The notes under the pieces are model-generated. The model saw only the letters and a program-made list of their open reading frames with translations, was not told the DNA's origin and did no database searches. From BMS3ABIN04 sp965554225 (GTDB lineage: Bacteria > Bacteroidota > Ignavibacteria > Ignavibacteriales > Melioribacteraceae), in the NCBI GenBank assembly GCA_965554225.1, contig CBEVZC010000186.1, positions 1 through 5,328 of the forward strand: a stretch of 5,328 nucleotides of DNA. The letters are read 5' to 3'. The position numbers and the translations under genes were made by a program. Of this stretch, positions 1 to 5,328 are shown one piece after another. The first letter of the stretch is position 1; the number at the start of each line of letters is the position of its first letter.

Positions 1-30
1 TATAAAATTAGAGGTTTTGTTTATTTAACC

Positions 31-61
31 TTTCCGGCACTTAATAATTTTTATAATTTTG
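31..61 (+). promoter_or_regulatory. Candidate Bacteroidetes-type promoter for htpG
   Basis: TAATTTTG at 54-61 fits the -7 consensus TAnnTTTG of the Bacteroidetes primary sigma factor. TTTC at 31-34, separated by 19 bp, is one base off the -33 TTTG element. The same bases include TATAAT (52-57), a perfect -10 for an ordinary sigma-70 promoter, but no convincing TTGACA lies upstream. A second TAnnTTTG match (TAAATTTG, 67-74) sits just downstream without a -33 partner. No CIRCE-type inverted repeat (TTAGCACTC/GAGTGCTAA) is present, so HrcA control is not indicated. In DNA this AT-rich such boxes also arise by chance. Confidence 0.35.
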
Positions 62-165
62 CAATATAAATTTGGAACTTTTTATTTTCATAAATGTAAA
101 GAATCTTTAAAGAATAATTTTCATCATATCAATTTATTATAGATTTATGGTTGAATTTAAATATT

Positions 166-171
166 AGGAGG
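166..171 (+). promoter_or_regulatory. Strong Shine-Dalgarno site of htpG
   Basis: AGGAGG is a perfect match to the anti-Shine-Dalgarno end of 16S rRNA. It is followed by four bases and then the ATG at 176, and it settles the htpG start. It stands out because the other two complete genes in the window have no recognisable Shine-Dalgarno sequence. Confidence 0.85.
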
Positions 172-175
172 TACT

Positions 176-2089
176 ATGACAGACGTAAAAACAAAAAAGT
201 CAAAATATCAGTTTAAAGCTGAGACTAAAAAATTATTAGATATTCTTGTTCACTCGCTTTATACTCATAAAGAAATATTTTTAAGAGAACTCATATCGAA
301 TGCATCTGATGCGATGGATAAAATAAGATTTGAATCGAATAAGGGAACGGAATTTAGGGACAAAGACTTGCCTCTGGAAATAAATATTCATGTCGATAAA
401 GATAAAAAAATTCTATATGTAGAAGATGCCGGTATTGGTATGACGAGAGAAGAGTTAGTTAAAAATATCGGTACCATTGCAAAATCCGGATCGGAAGAAT
501 TTCTTAAATTACTTGCAGAGCATAAAGAAGATGCAAACAATATTATCGGACGGTTCGGTATCGGTTTTTATTCTGTTTTTATGGTGGCAAATAAAGTAGT
601 AATTAAAACTCAATCTTATCTGAAAGACGAACCGGCAATGAAATGGGAGTCGGATGGGCTCGGGAGCTATGTGATTGAAACACTCGAGGAAGATAAAAAA
701 AGGGGCACCACTATTGAAATCCACCTTAAAGATGATATGGATGAATACACTGAAAAGTACAGACTCGAATCAATTGTAAAAAAACACTCCAGCTTTATTT
801 CCTATCCTGTCAAGGTTGAAAACGAAGTCGTAAATACAATGCAGGCAATTTGGCGTGAGCCTAAATCTTCAGTTAAGAAGGAACAGTATGTTGAGTTCTA
901 CAAATTTTTAACTTACGATACGGATGAGCCTTTGGAAACAATTCATACTTCGGTGGATGCACCAATTCAATTTAGCGCTCTTCTTTTTATTCCGAAAAGA
1001 AACATGGACGTTTTTGGCTTTAATAACAGAGAAGATTACGGACTTGATCTCTATGTTCGCAGGGTTCTGATTCAACATAAAAACAAAGATTTGTTACCTG
1101 AATATTTAGGTTTTATAAAAGGTGTTGTTGATTCGGAAGATTTACCGTTAAATATTTCACGAGAAACTCTACAAGAAAATATAATTTTTACAAAAATTGC
1201 AAATAGCGTAACATCTCAAGTTTTGTCTCATTTAACAAAAATGGCTGAAAAAGAACCGGATAAATATAAGGACTTTTGGACTGCGCATGGCAAATACTTT
1301 AAACTCGGTTATACTGATTATGCTAATCAAGAAAAATTTATGAAACTTTTGCGATTCAATTCATCGGAGTGTAAAGATGAAAACGAGCTTGTTTCATTGG
1401 AAGATTACGTTCAAAGAATGAAGGATAAACAAAAAGAAATTTATTATGTATTAGGCAATAGTCGCGCTGCTGTAAACCTCGATCCTCATTTGGAAATTTT
1501 TAGGAAAAAGGGTGTGGAAGTGCTTTACTTATATGAACCGTTAGATGAATTCGTGCTGACTTCAATAATGAAATATAAAGACTTTGAGTTTAAACCAGTT
1601 GACCAAGCGGATTTGAAAAAGGTTAACAAGCTAAAAGATCTTGAAGAGAAAGATGATGATGTTGAAAAGTTGTCTAAAGATGAAGAATTACAATTTTCAA
1701 GTCTTATGTCGAGAATAAAAGAGATTTTGGGGGACAAAATTACCGAAGTTAAAGAATCGTCAAGATTGTTAAACAGTCCGGCTGTGCTTGTTAATCCCGA
1801 TAATTCAATTTCCTCATCGATGCAGAAAATAATGAATATTACCGGTCAAACTCAATCGGTTCCTAAAAAAATTATGGAAATAAACAAAAATCATAAATTA
1901 ATTAGAAACTTGATAAAAATATACAAGAATAATCCCAAGGATGAATATATATCAACAGTTGCAGAGCAGTTATACGAATCAGCTCTTTTACTTGAAGGCT
2001 TCTTAACTGACCCCCATGAAATGGTGAATAGAATTAATTCTTTATTAGAAAATTCAAGTGATTGGTATACTGCCGTTAAAAAATTATAA
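176..2089 (+). CDS. htpG: Molecular chaperone HtpG (bacterial Hsp90)
   Basis: HtpG is the cytosolic bacterial Hsp90, a dimeric ATP-driven chaperone that remodels late folding intermediates, usually together with DnaK. The 637-residue product is close to the usual 620-640. The N-terminal GHKL ATPase domain (about 12-225) shows the LRELISNASDA box with catalytic Glu38 and Mg-binding Asn42, the nucleotide-binding Asp84 in DAGIGM, and the lid glycines in GRFGIGFYS (125-133). The middle domain (about 235-495) carries the family's IPKR box (272-275) and LPLNISRE with the catalytic-loop Arg329. The C-terminal dimerisation domain (about 510-637) contains the typical SSRLLNSPAVLV stretch and lacks the MEEVD tail, as expected for a bacterial form. 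Small departures from the most common motifs are Ala85 (usually Asn or Thr) and Arg126 (usually Gln). The start is fixed by AGGAGG four bases upstream. The gene appears monocistronic, with a terminator 24 bp after its stop. Motif content leaves little doubt about the identity. Confidence 0.97.
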   Translation: MTDVKTKKSKYQFKAETKKLLDILVHSLYTHKEIFLRELISNASDAMDKIRFESNKGTEFRDKDLPLEINIHVDKDKKILYVEDAGIGMTREELVKNIGTIAKSGSEEFLKLLAEHKEDANNIIGRFGIGFYSVFMVANKVVIKTQSYLKDEPAMKWESDGLGSYVIETLEEDKKRGTTIEIHLKDDMDEYTEKYRLESIVKKHSSFISYPVKVENEVVNTMQAIWREPKSSVKKEQYVEFYKFLTYDTDEPLETIHTSVDAPIQFSALLFIPKRNMDVFGFNNREDYGLDLYVRRVLIQHKNKDLLPEYLGFIKGVVDSEDLPLNISRETLQENIIFTKIANSVTSQVLSHLTKMAEKEPDKYKDFWTAHGKYFKLGYTDYANQEKFMKLLRFNSSECKDENELVSLEDYVQRMKDKQKEIYYVLGNSRAAVNLDPHLEIFRKKGVEVLYLYEPLDEFVLTSIMKYKDFEFKPVDQADLKKVNKLKDLEEKDDDVEKLSKDEELQFSSLMSRIKEILGDKITEVKESSRLLNSPAVLVNPDNSISSSMQKIMNITGQTQSVPKKIMEINKNHKLIRNLIKIYKNNPKDEYISTVAEQLYESALLLEGFLTDPHEMVNRINSLLENSSDWYTAVKKL

Positions 2090-2113
2090 CTAAATAATTA
2101 TTTTAGAAAAATA

Positions 2114-2160
2114 AAAAGTCTCGTCGTGATGAATATTATTTATTCGGCGGGACTTTTATA
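2114..2160 (+). terminator. Rho-independent terminator after htpG
   Basis: The arms 2114-2126 (AAAAGTCTCGTCG) and 2145-2157 (CGGCGGGACTTTT) pair over 13 bp, with two G-U wobbles in the RNA. The 18-base loop can itself fold further, because GAATA (2131-2135) can pair with TATTC (2141-2145). The stem is flanked by an A-run on the left and a T-rich run (CTTTTATATTATATTT) on the right, so it resembles an intrinsic terminator and could work in both directions. It separates htpG from the membrane protein gene. Confidence 0.85.
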
Positions 2161-2169
2161 TTATATTTG
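2139..2169 (+). promoter_or_regulatory. Candidate promoter of the MgtC/DUF4010 gene, overlapping the terminator
   Basis: TATATTTG at 2162-2169 is an exact TAnnTTTG -7 box, and TTTA at 2139-2142 is a three-of-four match to the -33 TTTG with a 19 bp spacer. If used, transcription would begin about seven bases after the box, near 2176. That is at or just inside the upstream ATG at 2175 and would favour the ATG at 2223. The box lies in the T-rich tail of the htpG terminator, so its composition may simply reflect that role. Confidence 0.25.
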
Positions 2170-2174
2170 TAATT

Positions 2175-3455
2175 ATGATTTTTCTATTTCAGACTCAAAT
2201 ATCGGCTGAACACAATATTCCAATGTTATGGTATAAAATTGCTATAACTATTTTGATAGGTTTCTTAGTAGGTATTGAAAGAGAAAGAGATAAAAAATCT
2301 TCCAAAATTTTTGCCGGAGTAAGAACATATCCATTGATTGCAATTTTAGGATTTCTTGCAGCCTTTGTTACTTCTTTTACTTCATATATTGTTTATGCTG
2401 CTATTTTCTCTGTATTCGGCTTCCTTGTAATAATATCTTATTATTTCTCAAGTTTGAAAGGAGGAATAGGCGGTACATCGGAAGTGACTCATTTTCTTGT
2501 TTTCCTGATGGGATCGTTAATATTTTGGAATTATATTCTTTTAGCCAGTGCAATAGTTATTGTTGTTGAAGTCTTTTTAACATTTAAATCCGAGTTTAGA
2601 GCTTTTGCCGGAAAAGTAGATAATGAGGATATTTATGCGGTTATTAAGTTCCTGATTATCACAATTATTATTTTACCGCTTTTACCCAATGAAACTTATG
2701 GTCCCTTCAATGTTCTAAATCCGAGAAAAATTTGGTATATGGTTGTCCTCATTTCCGGAATTAGTTTTGTCGGTTATATTCTGTTTAAATTACTTGGGGC
2801 AAATAATGGAATATTTTTGCTTTCAATTTTGGGCGGAACCGCATCCAGTACAGCAACAACTTTATCTTTCGCGGGTCAAAGCAAGGAAATACCCGGCCTT
2901 TCCCGAAATCTTGCAGCTGGCAGTGTACTGGCATCTTCTGTTATGTTCCCAAGAATCTTGTTTATTATATTTTTATTCAATTATAATTTTGCTGCGGAGT
3001 TATTTTTACCAATGCTATTTTTTACACTGGTAGGTGCAGCATCGAGCTATTTTATTTGGGATAAAAAGGGAGCTCAACAAGCTCAGGAAATAAATCTTAC
3101 CAACCCTTTCAAATTGATGTTCGCAATAAAATTCGGTTTACTTTTCGGAGCTATCCTTTTTGTTTCGGCGGCAGCTAATCACTATTTAGGGAACGAAGGT
3201 GTTTACTATTCCAGTATTTTCGGAGGTCTTGCAGACTTAGATGCAATGGCTTTGTCGATGGTTGATATGGTTCAGAAGTTAATTCCCCTAAAAGTTGCTG
3301 CAGTATCAATTATAATTGCTTCTACAATGAATACTTTTGTAAAAACTCTTATTGCTACAACTTTGGGCTCTAAAGAGCTGAGAAAGTCAGCTATCATCGG
3401 GTTTACTCCGATTTTAGTGGTGACAATTCTCTATTTAATATTTGAACTAATTTGA
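2175..3455 (+). CDS. MgtC/SapB-DUF4010 multi-pass inner-membrane protein
   Basis: This is a very hydrophobic 426-residue protein, with roughly 12-13 membrane segments judged by eye. The N-terminal part (about 17-140) is an MgtC/SapB domain: a first helix ending in IGFLVGIERERD (28-39), then AGVRTYPLIAILGF (47-60), the conserved glycine/Glu-Arg and Arg-Thr signatures of that family. The C-terminal part (about 185-420) matches DUF4010, with GGTASSTATTLSFA (220-233), GGLADLDAMALSM (350-362) and STMNTFVKTLIATTLGS (383-399). The fused architecture is common in bacteria but its biochemical role is not established. MgtC relatives are tied to low-magnesium growth and inhibition of the F-ATPase, so transport or ion homeostasis is only an inference. 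Neither possible start has a Shine-Dalgarno sequence. ATG 2175 gives the longest frame. ATG 2223 (Met17) would begin directly before the first helix, as family members usually do, and is a serious alternative. The 3' end overlaps the convergent nuclease gene by 25 bp. Confidence 0.88.
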   Translation: MIFLFQTQISAEHNIPMLWYKIAITILIGFLVGIERERDKKSSKIFAGVRTYPLIAILGFLAAFVTSFTSYIVYAAIFSVFGFLVIISYYFSSLKGGIGGTSEVTHFLVFLMGSLIFWNYILLASAIVIVVEVFLTFKSEFRAFAGKVDNEDIYAVIKFLIITIIILPLLPNETYGPFNVLNPRKIWYMVVLISGISFVGYILFKLLGANNGIFLLSILGGTASSTATTLSFAGQSKEIPGLSRNLAAGSVLASSVMFPRILFIIFLFNYNFAAELFLPMLFFTLVGAASSYFIWDKKGAQQAQEINLTNPFKLMFAIKFGLLFGAILFVSAAANHYLGNEGVYYSSIFGGLADLDAMALSMVDMVQKLIPLKVAAVSIIIASTMNTFVKTLIATTLGSKELRKSAIIGFTPILVVTILYLIFELI

Positions 3456-5119
3456 TGTTGATTCCTTGAAAATTTAAGTTTCGTAAAAAGCTCTCCGGCA
3501 GTATTGAATTTTTTTAAGTAATGAATTTCTACTTTTGCTCTATTTTTAACAAGCCAGCTAAGGGATATCTTCATCTTTTCCAAATCCTTTTCCTGCATAC
3601 CTGCAATCAAGTTTATATCATGGTTAAAGTAACCTTGTATTATATCTTCAAAATTATAAGAGGTATCTACAAAATAATCTTTTATGTATACTTTGCCCTC
3701 CAGGAGAAGAATGAAATCTGTTTCACCGGAATCTTGTATTTCAAACAACACTTTTGCTTTGTTTATCGGTTCGGCAAGGATTGAAGATTTGTTTAATTGA
3801 TTTAAAAGTGAATCAACAGTATCGCGCACAATTGCAGCTTCTTCATATTTTTTTTGTTCGGACAATTGTTTCATTCTGCGTAACAGTCTATCCACCGCAA
3901 ATTGATTTTTCCCTGATAAATAATCATATACTTTTTCCAATTCAAGTTTGTAACTGTTTAGTGCGGATAAATTTACACAGGGAGCTAAACACCGCTCAAT
4001 ATCTGCTAAATAACATCTTTTATTTTTATTAAATTCTTTATCGTTACATTCTCTTAACTGGAAAGTTCTATCTATTATTTCAACCATCTTATTAGCGGTA
4101 ACCCTATTGCTATACGGACCGAAATAATCACTTCCGTCAAAATCGAAATGTGTAGTAACCTTAACAAGTGGAAAATTTTGGCTATTGCAGATATTTATAA
4201 AATAATTTTGTGAATATCTTTTTAATAATGTATTTAACGGCGGCGAGTGCATTTTAATTAATTCTGCCTCAGCAAGTAGTGCCGTTAATTCGGATTTTGT
4301 TCTATGGAACCCAAGCCTGGAAGACATTCGCACTATCTTTTTCGTTTTTCTCGGTGCAGCGCTTGAAAAATAACTATTTACTCTGGTTCTAAGTGATTTG
4401 GCTTTCCCTATATAAAATATTTTATCTTTTGTATTTTTGAAAAAATAGACGCCCGGTTTGTCCGGAAGCTTGTTGAAATCCTCAGCTAATTTTTTCTTTA
4501 CGATTCTAAAAGTTTTATTGGTCTTTGGAAGTGATTGAAAAGCCAGAAGCTCGGATGAAGTATTAACATCAAATTCGTCTTTCAATTTTTTTATCAGTTT
4601 AACCAAAACTTTAGCTGTTACGGTTGCATCGCCAAGAGCGCGGTGAACATTTTTATGTCTTATCCGCAGATGTTTCCTAACATCACCAAGTGACTTTTTC
4701 CTAAGCTGCGGTAAAGCTTTCCTCGATAATTTTAATGTACACAAAGTTGTATAATCTTTCAAAATCAGGTCTGCTTTTGTAAATTCATTTTTCAAAAAAG
4801 CGTAATCGAATCTTAGGTTGTGACCTACTAAAATTGAATCACCGATAAAATCTTCAATTTTTTGAGCAACTTCATCAAAGCGGGGAGCATCTTTTACATC
4901 CGAGTTTGTAATTCCGGTCAATAAAGAAATTGAACTAGGAATTTCCGTTCCCGGATTTAGAAAAGTACGGTATGTATCAGTTATTTTCAGATTTACAACT
5001 TTTACCAAACCAACTTCAATTATTTTATTTTTATCAGCCGACAAACCGGTTGTTTCAACATCTATAACAGTAAATTCGGTTTCATCGGGGCTTAGTGTTT
5101 TAAATGAAACATTCTGCAT
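3431..5119 (-). CDS. DnaQ-like DEDDh exonuclease fused to a Cho/UvrC-type GIY-YIG nuclease
   Basis: This is a 562-residue two-nuclease fusion. Residues 14-180 form a DnaQ/polymerase III epsilon-type 3'-5' exonuclease with the full DEDDh set: Asp20 and Glu22 in VIDVETTG, Asp105 in GHNLRFD, and His159 and Asp164 in HRALGD. After a lysine-rich linker, residues 216-300 form a GIY-YIG domain (PGVYFF, FYIGKAKSLRTR) with Tyr225, Tyr236, Lys239, Arg246, Glu284 in AEAELIK and Asn296 in PPLN, all matching UvrC active-site positions. Cys358, Cys369, Cys377 and Cys381 (ending RCLAPC) correspond to the UvrC Fe-S cysteines. Residues 405-441 are a UVR helix pair (the UvrB contact in UvrC). The remaining 120 residues show no RNase H-like catalytic motif or helix-hairpin-helix, so the 5'-incision half of UvrC is absent, as in Cho. 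A role in nucleotide excision repair, nicking 3' of a lesion and trimming, is inferred from the families. The protein should not be annotated as the replicative epsilon subunit or as UvrC. There is no Shine-Dalgarno sequence before the ATG; it is the first in-frame ATG and leaves a short leader before the exonuclease fold. Confidence 0.93.
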   Translation of the reverse strand: MQNVSFKTLSPDETEFTVIDVETTGLSADKNKIIEVGLVKVVNLKITDTYRTFLNPGTEIPSSISLLTGITNSDVKDAPRFDEVAQKIEDFIGDSILVGHNLRFDYAFLKNEFTKADLILKDYTTLCTLKLSRKALPQLRKKSLGDVRKHLRIRHKNVHRALGDATVTAKVLVKLIKKLKDEFDVNTSSELLAFQSLPKTNKTFRIVKKKLAEDFNKLPDKPGVYFFKNTKDKIFYIGKAKSLRTRVNSYFSSAAPRKTKKIVRMSSRLGFHRTKSELTALLAEAELIKMHSPPLNTLLKRYSQNYFINICNSQNFPLVKVTTHFDFDGSDYFGPYSNRVTANKMVEIIDRTFQLRECNDKEFNKNKRCYLADIERCLAPCVNLSALNSYKLELEKVYDYLSGKNQFAVDRLLRRMKQLSEQKKYEEAAIVRDTVDSLLNQLNKSSILAEPINKAKVLFEIQDSGETDFILLLEGKVYIKDYFVDTSYNFEDIIQGYFNHDINLIAGMQEKDLEKMKISLSWLVKNRAKVEIHYLKKFNTAGELFTKLKFSRNQHQISSNIK

Positions 5120-5241
5120 AAAGTTTTTATAATTTTTACGCTTAATTTATGAAAACTACTAACTATTATTTGATAAAAGTATTACTTTGCGTTTTAAATC
5201 TAATAGTTTAACTAGTAAGTTTGTAATTAAAGGCAAAAAGT

Positions 5242-5272
5242 CAAACCTAGTTGAAATTCGAAAGACTCCATA
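5242..5272 (-). promoter_or_regulatory. Candidate promoter of the exonuclease/GIY-YIG gene
   Basis: Read on the - strand, TAGGTTTG (5249 down to 5242) matches the TAnnTTTG -7 consensus, and TATG (5272 down to 5269) is a three-of-four match to the -33 TTTG with 19 bp between. The predicted start near 5235 would give a leader of about 115 bases before the ATG at 5119. I see no hairpin or other structure in the 5120-5275 gap that would terminate an upstream transcript, so read-through from the gene to the right is also possible. Confidence 0.25.
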
Positions 5273-5275
5273 GAA

Positions 5276-5328
5276 TTAAGCAACCATTGACTTCTCAAGT
5301 TTTAGTTCGGTTTTTAATGCATCTCTTA
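5276..5328 (-). CDS. Possible C-terminal end of an unidentified gene (cut by the window edge)
   Basis: One - strand frame is open from the right edge to a TAA at 5278-5276 and reads RDALKTELKLEKSMVA. The charged, helix-like composition looks like the tail of a real protein, but 16 codons are too few to identify a family, and an open run of this length is not rare by chance. It would be transcribed in the same direction as the exonuclease/GIY-YIG gene, 156 bp upstream of it. No clear terminator follows the stop. The function is unknown. Confidence 0.35.
   Translation of the reverse strand, partial: RDALKTELKLEKSMVA

Noticed and set aside
12..31. Inverted repeat AGGTT...AACCT as a terminator of an upstream gene
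   Set aside because: Only a 5 bp stem with a 10-base loop and no proper T-run after it.
1..69. Open + strand frame from the left edge (22 codons ending in TAA at 67-69), a possible tail of an upstream gene
   Set aside because: It is very AT-rich, has a run of Phe/Asn/Tyr typical of translated intergenic DNA, and contains the promoter-like TATAAT region. Its length is expected by chance.
509..724. Reverse-strand open frame inside htpG
   Set aside because: A shadow of the htpG codons, with no family resemblance and no ribosome binding site. The same holds for the frame at 1525-1737.
2743..3033. + strand open frame of 96 codons inside the membrane protein gene
   Set aside because: A frame-shifted reading of strongly supported coding sequence, with no recognisable domain.
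3521..4032. Two + strand open frames (87 and 92 codons) opposite the nuclease gene
   Set aside because: They are antisense to the UVR, cysteine-motif and C-terminal codons of the fusion protein. Their Phe/Tyr/Ile-rich content is that of a complement-strand shadow.
3431..5119. Possibility that the DnaQ-UvrC fusion is two genes or a sequencing artefact
   Set aside because: The frame is continuous through the linker, both domains are complete, and this fusion is a known architecture in other bacteria.
176..5119. Idea that the three genes form one functional system
   Set aside because: A terminator follows htpG, the next pair is convergent, and the families have no known joint role.
5240..5256. 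Imperfect TCAA/TTGA hairpin in the right-hand gap as a terminator for the partial gene
   Set aside because: Only about 4 bp pair, and the following T-run is short. It is too weak to call.

Overview
This 5.3 kb window is strongly AT-rich bacterial chromosomal DNA with three complete protein genes and possibly the tail of a fourth. It contains no mobile elements, CRISPR arrays, tRNAs or rRNAs that I can see. The gene set, the style of the HtpG sequence, the DnaQ-UvrC fusion and the TAnnTTTG promoter-like boxes in every intergenic gap suggest the Bacteroidota/Chlorobiota/Ignavibacteriota superphylum. One gene (htpG) has a perfect AGGAGG Shine-Dalgarno sequence, which is rare in Bacteroidia proper, so I lean towards an Ignavibacteria-like lineage. 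This placement is an inference with modest confidence.

Layout, left to right: (1) A leader of about 175 bp holds a candidate promoter, a small A/T palindrome and a strong ribosome binding site. (2) htpG, on the + strand, encodes a full-length bacterial Hsp90 chaperone with all its catalytic residues. It ends in a clear intrinsic terminator at 2114-2160. (3) On the + strand, only about 15 bp beyond the terminator stem, lies a multi-pass membrane protein with an N-terminal MgtC/SapB domain and a C-terminal DUF4010 domain. Its start codon is uncertain (2175 or 2223). (4) On the - strand, convergent with the membrane protein and overlapping its 3' end by 25 bp, lies a 562-residue fusion of a DnaQ-like DEDDh 3'-5' exonuclease with the N-terminal half of UvrC: GIY-YIG nuclease, four-cysteine Fe-S motif and UVR helix pair. 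The C-terminal RNase H-like nuclease and helix-hairpin-helix of UvrC are missing, so the nuclease half is Cho-like. (5) After a 156 bp gap, a short open frame on the - strand reaches the right edge and may be the last 16 residues of another gene.

The genes do not form an obvious operon or pathway: a stress chaperone, a probable membrane transport or ion-homeostasis protein, and a probable DNA repair nuclease. The terminator after htpG and the convergent arrangement downstream imply at least three separate transcription units. The most interesting object is the exonuclease/GIY-YIG fusion. Its domain arrangement is already known in other bacteria, so I do not claim a new system here.
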